64,000 bases of DNA from Candidatus Poribacteria bacterium (GTDB lineage: Bacteria > Poribacteria > WGA-4E > WGA-3G), in assembly GCA_022394755.1 (NCBI GenBank), contig JAGFCA010000036.1:62001-126000 (forward strand). Direction: 5' to 3'. Each line of letters begins with the position of its first letter. Position 1 is the stretch's first letter. The notes below the pieces were generated by a model. The model saw only the letters and a program-made list of their open reading frames with translations, searched no databases and was not told the DNA's origin. The position numbers and the translations under genes are program-made. Shown here piece by piece: positions 18,005-27,356 of this stretch.

Positions 18005-19354
18005 ATGGCAATCATCTATTTTCTTACAGGTTATTTTGCTTTTGAGGAATTCATTCTCAAATTCCTTCCTGTGAGTGATAATGTCTATTCATATCTCAGA
18101 TTTATTGGTGAAATATTAATATATGCCGCATTCGCAAGGCTTATTTTTCATAAACTCTATAGAGGTATCCCATTTGTTAAAACCCCAATTGACCTTCCAA
18201 TATTAGGTTTTTATTGTGTAGTATTACTATCAATAATAATAAATCGATCACCATTAATCGGAAGTTTATATAACATCAGACCTCTTGCTCGTTACATCGT
18301 TTTATTCTATCTAATTGTAAATTCACCGATTTCTAAACAACGAATCACAACCTTATTGCGTATCATCATCGGAATTGGATTAATACAAATCGGAATTGGT
18401 TTAGTCCAATGGCTCGGGGGTCCCACTATATACGATCTGTTCTTACCTCGGGCTTCCACTCTTGATGTTGCAGGTTTTACAAAAGAATATAGATTGCTTG
18501 AAGTTGGAAGAGAAATTGGTAGTATTTATGGTACTCTTGGAGATACAGTAATCTACGGTGTCTTTATGATCGTGGTATTAGTTGTAATTCTCTCACGAAT
18601 AAAAAAACTGGAATATCTAAATTTATTGGCAATTGGTGTACTGCTATTAGTAATAGCAAGATCTTATTCTCGGGCAGCCACATTTTCTGCAATTCTGGCT
18701 TGTGTAGTTTGGTATTTTTTTCAATATGGGTGGAAGAAAACACTCAGATTGTCTCTGATTGTCTTGTTGATCTTCGGTGTACTGTTAGCAATACTAAATC
18801 CCTTTGATTTAGAATACATAAATCCCCGGAAAGCAAGGGTCGGGATGGTTGGTAATATAACTGGAGTTTTTTCAGGGTCTTATGTCAAAGTTGCACAAAA
18901 ACAACGGCTCGGTGCAATATTGGGAAATGTTCCAACTGTTATCGCAAATAAACCTATATTAGGATATGGTGCTGATCAAAATACTACGATTGAGAGGTTA
19001 AATCAGAGTAAACGTTCATTCCTATTTAAGATTCTAAGTAAGAAAGGCTTCAAAGATGTGTATTGGGTAGCAATCCTATGTTTCTATGGGGTATTAGGGC
19101 TTGGATTGTTTATCTTGATCTTCTTCCGTCTATTTACAGCCTCTCTCAGTCTTTATAGAAACACTGTTAATAGATTTACGAAAGAAATGGCCATGGTAAT
19201 GTTATGTTTGGTGGTTGTCACTGTATTTCTGCTCTTTTTTAATCGAACGTTAGAGTTTAGAGGGTATGGTTTCTATTTTTGGATGTGTGCTGCTCTTATG
19301 TTCGTCAGTGACACTACCATTCAAACATACAAAACAATCAGAATTTCATTATGA
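18005..19354 (+). CDS. O-antigen ligase/polymerase-like membrane protein (WaaL/Wzy)
   Basis: Polytopic membrane protein of 449 residues with about 10-12 hydrophobic helices and a large loop in the C-terminal half (about residues 270-340, around NPRKARVGMVGNITGV and GYGADQNTTIERLNQSKR). This topology, with a short GYG near the end of the loop, is that of the O-antigen ligase family, which polymerises or transfers undecaprenyl-linked glycans on the periplasmic side. In this locus it is the best candidate for the polymerase. It overlaps the following hydrolase gene by 4 bp (ATGA), so both are probably made together. Confidence 0.8.
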   Translation: MAIIYFLTGYFAFEEFILKFLPVSDNVYSYLRFIGEILIYAAFARLIFHKLYRGIPFVKTPIDLPILGFYCVVLLSIIINRSPLIGSLYNIRPLARYIVLFYLIVNSPISKQRITTLLRIIIGIGLIQIGIGLVQWLGGPTIYDLFLPRASTLDVAGFTKEYRLLEVGREIGSIYGTLGDTVIYGVFMIVVLVVILSRIKKLEYLNLLAIGVLLLVIARSYSRAATFSAILACVVWYFFQYGWKKTLRLSLIVLLIFGVLLAILNPFDLEYINPRKARVGMVGNITGVFSGSYVKVAQKQRLGAILGNVPTVIANKPILGYGADQNTTIERLNQSKRSFLFKILSKKGFKDVYWVAILCFYGVLGLGLFILIFFRLFTASLSLYRNTVNRFTKEMAMVMLCLVVVTVFLLFFNRTLEFRGYGFYFWMCAALMFVSDTTIQTYKTIRISL

Positions 19355-20982
19355 ATCAGATGAAGTCTTCTCTTGGCATAAATTTCAAGTTAGTTTTATT
19401 AATAATTATAATATCATTCGTAATTGTAGGTCTTCTGATTTTCAAACTAATTAATTGGAACAGAGATAATACGATTACTACAGATAATTCTGTTTTAATA
19501 AATATAGATACGAATTCAATTACACCATTAACCAAAGAATTATATGGATTTAACTCAAACATGATAAGTGGTGATTATGGTTATTTGGATGATGACTTCG
19601 TCAAATTAACAAGCACTCTGAATCCTCAATCTCTACGATTTCCAGGAGGAACTGTTGGTAATTTCTATCATTGGAAAGATTCCGGTTTTTATGAAAATGA
19701 AATGGGGTCCACACTTAGTACTCAACTCAATAAGAGAAATAAAGGGAATTATAACAAACTTCAAAAAAGACGAAATGGCAGTATTTCATTTGATGATTAC
19801 ATGAAACTCTGTAATCAATTAAATATCACACCTATTGTTGTAGTAAATTTGTGGACGGGAAGTCCAGATGAAAGTGCCGATTGGGTACGCTACTCTGTAA
19901 AAAAAGGATATAACATAAAACATTGGGAGCTTGGTAATGAGTATTATTTATCACATTATAAAAACAAATTTCCTACTGCAAATTCCTATATTGATGTAGC
20001 AAAAAAGCATGCTTATGCTATGAAGTCAGTTGACCCTACAATCAAACTCTCAATCTGCACGACACCAGTTGCATTTCATGAAGAAGGCTTTCTGTTAAAA
20101 ACTGCACAACGAAACTGGGACAAACAGTTATCCGAAAAACATGCTGAAACTTCTACAGATTGGTTTGATGCTTTTTCTGTTCATGTCTATGCATACAAAG
20201 CAATGAAAGATGTTCCGATTGAAGAAATGGGTAGGTATTTATATGGATGGATACACTACGGAATTCCAAAAGCAATTGAGTACTATGAGGAATTATTCCC
20301 TAATAAAGAAATGTGGATTACCGAATGGAATATAGCAAATCCTGCAAACAGAGTAGCAAATACACAACTTCATGCAATGTATGCCGGGGATTTCTTCCTC
20401 AAATTGCTGAGTTTTCCTAAAATTACACAAGCTAATTTCCATGTCATTACGGGACCTGGAAAAGGGTTTCCAGTTTTTTCTCCTATTACCCCTCCCTCAA
20501 CTAAGACATTTTGGAAATACGGTGGTGAACCTGAATCTGATTTTGGAAGTACAATACGACGTACTGTATATTATACATTTCAGATGATTGGTGATTCTGT
20601 GCAACAATCAGATACCTTATACTCTATAGATGTTACTGATCAACCACAATTCTTAGGTGCATTAAATTATAGTGGAGATTATATTCCATATAATAATATT
20701 CAGGCGATTGGGAATAATGAGTTTATATATTTACTTATATGTAATCGGATAGATCAAGATATTAATCCACGGATTACAATCGATAAAAAGAAGATTAAAA
20801 CAACAATATTATACCGATACGTATCTGATCAAAAACTTAATGCAACAAATGGCGGAAATGCAGAACTTGAAGGTTCAGGTGAAATAGAAGTAAAAATTCA
20901 GGAATGGATTGGTTCTGTGAATGAATTAAGTATTCAAAAAAATAGCTTCGGTATAATTAGATTAAAAAATATAAAGAATTGA
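19351..20982 (+). CDS. Membrane-anchored clan GH-A glycoside hydrolase (GH51/GH79-like)
   Basis: An N-terminal transmembrane helix (about residues 10-32) anchors a (beta/alpha)8-type hydrolase domain. YGFNSN, LRFPGGTVGNFYHWKD and HWELGNEYYL are characteristic of GH51/GH79-like enzymes. Glutamate 197 in GNE is the likely acid/base and glutamate 325 in WITEW the likely nucleophile. The enzyme would sit on the periplasmic side and cleave the glycan made by the locus, setting chain length or releasing polymer. That role is inferred from its 4-bp overlap with the polymerase-like gene. A beta-sandwich C-terminal part follows after about residue 410. The exact sugar is unknown. Confidence 0.8.
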   Translation: MNQMKSSLGINFKLVLLIIIISFVIVGLLIFKLINWNRDNTITTDNSVLINIDTNSITPLTKELYGFNSNMISGDYGYLDDDFVKLTSTLNPQSLRFPGGTVGNFYHWKDSGFYENEMGSTLSTQLNKRNKGNYNKLQKRRNGSISFDDYMKLCNQLNITPIVVVNLWTGSPDESADWVRYSVKKGYNIKHWELGNEYYLSHYKNKFPTANSYIDVAKKHAYAMKSVDPTIKLSICTTPVAFHEEGFLLKTAQRNWDKQLSEKHAETSTDWFDAFSVHVYAYKAMKDVPIEEMGRYLYGWIHYGIPKAIEYYEELFPNKEMWITEWNIANPANRVANTQLHAMYAGDFFLKLLSFPKITQANFHVITGPGKGFPVFSPITPPSTKTFWKYGGEPESDFGSTIRRTVYYTFQMIGDSVQQSDTLYSIDVTDQPQFLGALNYSGDYIPYNNIQAIGNNEFIYLLICNRIDQDINPRITIDKKKIKTTILYRYVSDQKLNATNGGNAELEGSGEIEVKIQEWIGSVNELSIQKNSFGIIRLKNIKN

Positions 20983-20984
20983 TC

Positions 20985-21995
20985 ATGATTTTTGTAGTTG
21001 GAAATAGTAGAAGTGGTACTACAATGATGGGACGTATATTAGGTAACCATCCAGAAGTGTTTACTTTTGGTGAACTACATTTTTTTGGGCAACTTTGGTC
21101 ACCTGCTGAATTCTCAAAAATAGATCTTAAGGATTCAGTAAATTTAGCTGCGACACTTTTTTGTATTCAAACAGAAGGTTATAGAACACATGGTAAGACA
21201 GACCGATTTCTACAAGAAGCAAAGGTTCTATGTGAGAATATTAAGAATTACCCGGTAAATCCTCCAGAACTATTCAAAGAATTTCTAATTCACGAGACCC
21301 ATCGAAATAACAAATCAATTCCATGTGACCAGACACCCAGGAATGTCTTCTACATTGATGAAATTCTAAAACAATACACAAATGCAAAAATCATTAATAT
21401 GATACGTGATCCGCGTGATGTGCTTTTTTCTCAGAAAAAAAAATGGAAAAGAAGATTCCTTGGTGGCTCGGATCTACCCCTTAAAGAGAGTTTACGTGAT
21501 TGGATAAATTATCATCCAATTACAATTAGTCGTATCTGGCATACAGCAATCAACACAGCAGATCAGTATACTGATCATAATCGTGTTTTTACTGTTTACT
21601 TTGAGAAGCTACTAACCAATCCTGAAAAAACAGTCAGAGAAATATGTAATTTTGCTGAATTAAGTTATTGCTCTACATTACTCAATGTCCCTCAAGTAGG
21701 ATCATCTGAAGATTCTGATAAACCTGAAAATTTCGGTATTAATCCAGATCGCGTTGGTAACTGGAATGACCCTATTTTTAGCTCCAGTAAACTCAGTTCG
21801 GCAGAAATATATATCAATCAAAAAATAAACTCGAAACTTATGGAAAAACATAACTATTCTCCAGTCATAATTAAACCAAATCTATTAAATCTAATAGTTT
21901 TTTTCATAACATTCCCTGTAAAAACAATTGGTGCTATCCTCTCTAATTTTGATCGAATAAAGAATATTAGAGAGACTTTAAAAAGACGACTATAA
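20985..21995 (+). CDS. Sulfotransferase 3
   Basis: PAPS sulfotransferase with PSB loop VVGNSRSGTTMMGRIL (about residues 4-19) and 3'-phosphate segment NMIRDPRDVLFSQKKKW. The R-S-G-T-T form belongs to the broader Sulfotransfer_1/3 group and differs from the K-containing loops of copies 1 and 2. The ATG at 20985 is chosen; a TTG at 20979 overlapping the previous stop would add two residues. The C-terminus has a hydrophobic stretch (NLLNLIVFFITFPVKTIGAI) that may associate with the membrane. Confidence 0.88.
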   Translation: MIFVVGNSRSGTTMMGRILGNHPEVFTFGELHFFGQLWSPAEFSKIDLKDSVNLAATLFCIQTEGYRTHGKTDRFLQEAKVLCENIKNYPVNPPELFKEFLIHETHRNNKSIPCDQTPRNVFYIDEILKQYTNAKIINMIRDPRDVLFSQKKKWKRRFLGGSDLPLKESLRDWINYHPITISRIWHTAINTADQYTDHNRVFTVYFEKLLTNPEKTVREICNFAELSYCSTLLNVPQVGSSEDSDKPENFGINPDRVGNWNDPIFSSSKLSSAEIYINQKINSKLMEKHNYSPVIIKPNLLNLIVFFITFPVKTIGAILSNFDRIKNIRETLKRRL

Positions 21996-22032
21996 GGTAT
22001 ACTATATTTAACTCCATTCTACTCAAAATTAA

Positions 22033-23034
22033 ATGATTGCACACCTATCCCCTCATTATATTAAAATGAGACCTAAAAAAGCTCTAACTCGTCTATTAAG
22101 CTATTCTCTCTTTGAAGGACGTCCAGCTACAACCAAGGTCCGTTGGTTAAACCCTATTATCATGGCAAACCTGAGAAGAATCTCTGAAAACAATAAACAA
22201 TATAAAACCGTTGAAAAACCCATATTTATCTTAGGTACAGGAAGAAGTGGTACAACTATTCTTGGAGTCGTTCTCTCTATACATCAGGACATTGGATATC
22301 TTAATGAACCGAAAGCAATATGGCATCTAATTCATCCACAAGAAGATGTCATTGGCAGCTATACAAATTCAGACTCTTTATATAAACTGTCATCCAATGA
22401 TTCAAGTATCGAAATGAAAGAACGGGCAAAACAGTTATTTGGAGCATATTTATCTACAACAGGTTCACATAGAGTAGTAGACAAGTATCCTGAATTAATT
22501 TTTAGAGTTGAATTCGTACGTGAACTCTTTCCTGATGCCAGATTCATTCTATTAATTAGAAATGGCTGGGATACATGCCATTCTATAGCAAAATGGTCAG
22601 AACAATTCGGTGTAGAAATAAGAGGAGAATCACATAATTGGTGGGGTGTAAACAATCGAAAGTGGCATCTAATGGTGGATCAATTAGTTGCCACAAACGA
22701 TAGATTGAGTAGGTTTGTTGAAGAGATAAGGAATTTTGACAGACATCTCGATAAAGCATCTATTGAATGGATAGTTACAATGCAACAAGGAATAGAAATT
22801 AAGAAGAAATATCCCGAAAATATATTAAAGGTTACTTTCGAAGAATTAACATCCAATCCAATTAGAATGTTGACTGAAATTTCTAATTTTTGTGAATTAC
22901 CTTATGATAAGAAATTAATTGAATATGGTGAATCTACATTACATCCAATCCCAACAAGAGATACTTTCCAGTTAGATCCTGTCGTAAAACCTATTTTCTA
23001 TGACATCATGAGAGAATTAGGATATAATAGTTAG
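22033..23034 (+). CDS. Sulfotransferase 4
   Basis: PAPS sulfotransferase with PSB loop IFILGTGRSGTTILGVVL (about residues 64-81) and 3'-phosphate segment FILLIRNGWDTCHSIAKW. It carries about 60 N-terminal residues before the fold, rich in basic residues and not obviously a signal peptide. This is the fourth sulfotransferase in a 7-kb stretch. It is followed at once by the sulfatase genes, so addition and removal of sulfate are encoded side by side. Confidence 0.88.
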   Translation: MIAHLSPHYIKMRPKKALTRLLSYSLFEGRPATTKVRWLNPIIMANLRRISENNKQYKTVEKPIFILGTGRSGTTILGVVLSIHQDIGYLNEPKAIWHLIHPQEDVIGSYTNSDSLYKLSSNDSSIEMKERAKQLFGAYLSTTGSHRVVDKYPELIFRVEFVRELFPDARFILLIRNGWDTCHSIAKWSEQFGVEIRGESHNWWGVNNRKWHLMVDQLVATNDRLSRFVEEIRNFDRHLDKASIEWIVTMQQGIEIKKKYPENILKVTFEELTSNPIRMLTEISNFCELPYDKKLIEYGESTLHPIPTRDTFQLDPVVKPIFYDIMRELGYNS

Positions 23035-23070
23035 AGTGGCTTAAAAAGAAAATGAAACAGTCAAGTAAGT

Positions 23071-25137
23071 ATGAATTCTTATAATAAATCAAGTACATCT
23101 AAAAAACAGTTACAAAACCATCCTTTATCTCGACGCGATTTCCTGTCAACAAGCTTAAAGGCGAGTGCAGCTGCTTTCACTACAAGTCTTATTCCAAATC
23201 TCAATGCTTCTGCGGACGAACGCTATAATGTTCTCTTCATAATGGTTGATGATTTACGTCCATTACTTGGGTGTTATGGTCATACTGAAATATATACTCC
23301 AAATATTGATAGGTTGGCATCAAGAGGTACTGTTTTTAATCGTGCATACTGTCAATTTCCAGTTTGTAATCCATCACGTGCTTCTATATTAACAGGATTA
23401 CGTCCTGAAACTACTAAAGTTCTTGACAATTATTCCCATTATAGAGATACAGTTCCTGACGTTATCTCGCTTCCTCAATATTTTAAAAAACATGGGTATC
23501 ATACAAGATCAATAGGTAAAATAATGCATGGACCTTTTGATGATGAAGTCTCATGGAGTGTTCCAAGTTGGGAGGTCCAAGGTGGAAAATATAAGAATAT
23601 ACCATCTTGGCAATCACTTGATGTACAGGATGATGATTTAGAAGATGGAAAAATTGCCAAACATACATTAAAAGTGTTGGATGAAGTACAAAATTCTGAG
23701 TTCTTTCTTGCTGTCGGTTTCAACAAACCCCACCTTCCTTTTGATGCACCTAAACAGTATTATAGTCTATATGAATCTCTGGATATTCAAAGTATTCCGA
23801 GAATCGCACCACATTCAAAGCATGAGTTAAGAGGGTATTCTGACATACCTCAAGGTGAAGAGGCATTATCTGATAGAAAAACTATTGAATTAATCAAAGG
23901 ATATATGGCATCTATAAGTTATATGGATGCACAAGTTGGAAGAATCCTTGATGAATTAGACCAAATTGGGCTCAAAGATAAGACAATTATACTTCTTTGT
24001 GGTGACCACGGATTTCATCTTGGCGAACATGACACTATTGGTAAGAGAACCCTTTTTGAAGTTGCCCTTCGATCCCCTCTGATTATAAATATACCTAATC
24101 AAGTACACATGAATGTTAAGACAAATGGTATTGTAGAACTCATTGATATATATCCTACCTTATGTGATGCTTGTGAACTACCGATACCATCTTTCCTTGA
24201 AGGATATAGTATGTTACAATTAATCAATAAACCGACCTTATCATGGAAAACGGCAGCATTTAGTAAGATTGGAACTGTTTATGGTAAAAAGTCTATTCGA
24301 ACTGATAGGTATCGTTACACTGAAAAGGTTAGGTTTGGTATGATTGGTAATGAATTATACGATCATTATAAAGACCCTGATGAACTCAAGAATATCGCTC
24401 AATTTCCAGAAAATGCCTTACTTGTAGATGAATTACATGAGAAACTTAATGCTGGTTGGCAGTCAGCCTTACCGGAAGTATCTTCGTCTATCCTGCCTTG
24501 GGATTTCAACAATGATGGAATCGTAGATATAAATGACCTATTCTTAATTTCAGATAACTTTGGTATAGAGTCTTCTAATAGATCTTTGTTTGATTTAAAT
24601 AAGGATGGTAAAGTAGATTTAATTGACTTATTAATAGTTGCAGCACACTTAGGAGAAACAAAAACTGGTTCGTCCCCCCAACAATTTTTACTACAAAATG
24701 GCAATTTTAAGGAAATTGAAGATTGGATACATGATGCACAGAATATTAATAGTCATTCATCTATTATAAAAAAAGGTATTGCAAATTTAGAGTCCTTAAT
24801 CAAAAATTCAGTTGAAAAAAATAGTTTACATTTATCTAACTATCCAAACCCCTTTAATCCTGAAACATGGATTCCTTATGATTTAGAAGAGGATGCGGAT
24901 GTAAGTATAGATATTCACAATATAAAGGGTCATATCGTTAGACATCTTGACATAGGATTCCAATCTAAAGGGGTATACCGGGATAAGTCAAATGCAGGAT
25001 ACTGGAATGGGAAGAATTCTAATGGTGAAAAGGTAGCAAGCGGAACATATTTTTATACATTTAATATAAAATATAGAAACTCTAACTCTATTAAAACTAA
25101 ATTTAGATTTACTCGAAAGATGGAGTTGATAAAATAG
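23071..25137 (+). CDS. Tat-exported sulfatase with dockerin and C-terminal sorting-like domain (copy 1)
   Basis: Type I sulfatase related to iduronate-2-sulfatase-like enzymes. LSRRDFLSTSLKA (residues 19-31) followed by a hydrophobic stretch is a twin-arginine signal. The metal ligands MVDDLRP (D60, D61) and the formylglycine motif CNPSRASILTG (C99, C-x-P-x-R) are intact, as is the second metal site GDHGFHLGEH. After the catalytic domain come dockerin-like DFNNDGIVDINDL (near 478) and DLNKDGKVDLIDL, then the NYPNPFNPETWIP module (near 590). Activity needs a formylglycine-generating enzyme that is not in the window. It would act at the cell surface, removing sulfate esters from glycans. First of three tandem paralogues. 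Confidence 0.93.
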   Translation: MNSYNKSSTSKKQLQNHPLSRRDFLSTSLKASAAAFTTSLIPNLNASADERYNVLFIMVDDLRPLLGCYGHTEIYTPNIDRLASRGTVFNRAYCQFPVCNPSRASILTGLRPETTKVLDNYSHYRDTVPDVISLPQYFKKHGYHTRSIGKIMHGPFDDEVSWSVPSWEVQGGKYKNIPSWQSLDVQDDDLEDGKIAKHTLKVLDEVQNSEFFLAVGFNKPHLPFDAPKQYYSLYESLDIQSIPRIAPHSKHELRGYSDIPQGEEALSDRKTIELIKGYMASISYMDAQVGRILDELDQIGLKDKTIILLCGDHGFHLGEHDTIGKRTLFEVALRSPLIINIPNQVHMNVKTNGIVELIDIYPTLCDACELPIPSFLEGYSMLQLINKPTLSWKTAAFSKIGTVYGKKSIRTDRYRYTEKVRFGMIGNELYDHYKDPDELKNIAQFPENALLVDELHEKLNAGWQSALPEVSSSILPWDFNNDGIVDINDLFLISDNFGIESSNRSLFDLNKDGKVDLIDLLIVAAHLGETKTGSSPQQFLLQNGNFKEIEDWIHDAQNINSHSSIIKKGIANLESLIKNSVEKNSLHLSNYPNPFNPETWIPYDLEEDADVSIDIHNIKGHIVRHLDIGFQSKGVYRDKSNAGYWNGKNSNGEKVASGTYFYTFNIKYRNSNSIKTKFRFTRKMELIK

Positions 25138-25197
25138 CTTAGTTTTAATATTTAGTATTATTGAAGATCAGCGACAACATTCATTCCCTAACCTACA

Positions 25198-27291
25198 ATG
25201 ATTAATAATATAAACAAAAATTCGTTAACAAGACGAGAATTTATTTCTACAAGTCTAAAGACTGGAGCTGCTGCATTTACTACAGGATTGTTCCCTAATT
25301 TACAAGTGAATGCAAAAGAAAAATACAACGTGTTGTTCCTAATGGTAGATGATTTAAGACCTATGCTCAGGTGTTACGGTGATTCCAAAATGTATACCCC
25401 GAATATTGATAGACTTGCTGAGAGAGGAACTCTATTCAAAAACAACTATTGTCAATTTCCTGTTTGTAATCCATCCAGAGCTTCAATTCTGACAGGTTTA
25501 CGACCATATTCAACTGGTGTCCATAATAACTCTGGTAACTTTCTTCAATCTGCACCAAACGCAATTACGCTTCCACATCATTTCAAAATTCATGGATATC
25601 ATACGCGGTCAGTGGGTAAAATTACACACGGTATTAATGCATGGTTTGACAAAGATTCTTGGTCTGCTCCAATTTGGAGATCAAAGTGGAAAGAAATAGA
25701 TAAATCAACTTCACCTTCATGGCAAGCTCTTGATGTGGATGATGATGAATTAGATGATGGAAAAATTACATATGCCGCGATTGATGTATTGAATGAGATT
25801 AAAGGTTCGCAATTCTTTCTTGCGGTTGGGTTTAATAAGCCACATCTCCCATTCTATGCTCCAAGGAGATATTTTGATCTATATGATATTGATAGTTTCC
25901 ATTTACCTGTAATGTCAAAACTTCCCATTGATGCCCCAAAAATCGCTGCAAATCGGAAGGCTTTACATGCCTATCAGGATATAGATTCAATCCCACCTCT
26001 ATCAAACGAAAAAACTCTTGAGCTAATTAAGGCGTATGCAGCAAATATAAGCTATATAGATGCTCAGATTGGATTGATAATTGACCAATTAGATTCACTA
26101 AGTCTTTCTGAAAATACTATCATATTATTCTGTAGCGACCATGGATTTCAACTTGGAGAACACGGAATGTGGAGAAAAAGTACTCTTTTTGAAGATTGTC
26201 TGCATACTCCTCTAATTATTAGCATTCCAAGTCAAAAGCATAAAGGTGTCTTAACCAATGCAATTTCTGAATATGTTGACATCTATCCTACCTTATGTGA
26301 TGCTTGTGAATTACCTATACCACAAGAAATTGAAGGATCCAGTTTATTACCTGTTATAGATAATCCGACACAACAATGGAAATCTGGAGCTTTTAGTCAA
26401 TATAGAAGGGGTGATATTGATGGACTTTCTATACGTACGTATCGATATCGATATACTGAATGGGGAAACAATGGAGAAAATGGAATTGAACTCTATGACT
26501 ATGAAATAGACCCTGAGGAAACTAAGAATATCGTAAATTATAGCGAAAATATTGAACTTGTTGCTACTCTAAGGGAGCAACTTAACGCAGGATGGCAAGC
26601 TGCATTACCAGATACAATTCCTACACAATCTGTATTACCTTCAACTTTAACTTGGGATGTCAACTTTGATGGCATTGTGGATATAAATGATCTTCAATTA
26701 ATTGCAACTGCATTTGGTTCCAATAGTATAGAATTTCCAAATTATGATTTTAATAAGGATGGTGTGATTGATATAATTGATCTACTTATAGTTGCCTCAC
26801 ACTTAGGTGAATCATCAACAATATCATCACCAAGCATGGTTTCTCCTACTTTAAATGACGTCAACCAAGTTGAACAATGGATTCAGATGTATATTCCTAT
26901 TGATGACAAATCTCCTACGATCATTAATGGATTACAGAACTTAGAGCAACTGGTAGATGCTTATAATCCAATCAATAGTGCTCTTTTACCTAATTTCCCA
27001 AATCCATCTAACCCTGAAACTTGGATACCTTACGACTTAATACATGATGCTGATGTTACAATAGATATCTTCAATGGTAAAGGAGAACCAATACGAAAGT
27101 TTCACATCGGTTTAAAAACCAAAGGAACATATAGAACACAGGCACGTGCTTTATATTGGGATGGAAAGAATTCAATTGGTGAAGATGTTTCAAGTGGTGT
27201 ATATTTCTATTATATTAATGCTATCTATAATAATAAATCCTTACTCAATACACAATTTAATTCATCACGAAAAATGGTAATTATAAAATAA
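25198..27291 (+). CDS. Tat-exported sulfatase with dockerin and C-terminal sorting-like domain (copy 2)
   Basis: Same architecture as its neighbours: twin-arginine motif LTRREFISTS, MVDDLRP (D51, D52), formylglycine motif CNPSRASILTG (C90), C-terminal metal site SDHGFQLGEHG, dockerin-like DVNFDGIVDINDL (near 487) and DFNKDGVIDIIDL. The sorting-like module reads NFPNPSNPETWIP (near 598), departing from the NYPNPFNP form of the other five proteins at two positions. All catalytic residues are present. The three sulfatases differ in the loops after the first metal site, so they probably prefer different sulfated positions; this is inference. Confidence 0.92.
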   Translation: MINNINKNSLTRREFISTSLKTGAAAFTTGLFPNLQVNAKEKYNVLFLMVDDLRPMLRCYGDSKMYTPNIDRLAERGTLFKNNYCQFPVCNPSRASILTGLRPYSTGVHNNSGNFLQSAPNAITLPHHFKIHGYHTRSVGKITHGINAWFDKDSWSAPIWRSKWKEIDKSTSPSWQALDVDDDELDDGKITYAAIDVLNEIKGSQFFLAVGFNKPHLPFYAPRRYFDLYDIDSFHLPVMSKLPIDAPKIAANRKALHAYQDIDSIPPLSNEKTLELIKAYAANISYIDAQIGLIIDQLDSLSLSENTIILFCSDHGFQLGEHGMWRKSTLFEDCLHTPLIISIPSQKHKGVLTNAISEYVDIYPTLCDACELPIPQEIEGSSLLPVIDNPTQQWKSGAFSQYRRGDIDGLSIRTYRYRYTEWGNNGENGIELYDYEIDPEETKNIVNYSENIELVATLREQLNAGWQAALPDTIPTQSVLPSTLTWDVNFDGIVDINDLQLIATAFGSNSIEFPNYDFNKDGVIDIIDLLIVASHLGESSTISSPSMVSPTLNDVNQVEQWIQMYIPIDDKSPTIINGLQNLEQLVDAYNPINSALLPNFPNPSNPETWIPYDLIHDADVTIDIFNGKGEPIRKFHIGLKTKGTYRTQARALYWDGKNSIGEDVSSGVYFYYINAIYNNKSLLNTQFNSSRKMVIIK

Positions 27292-27356
27292 AGTATCAAA
27301 CTGATAGATTCATCATTCTTATAATATGAAGAGAATATCAATTACAAATTAAAACT

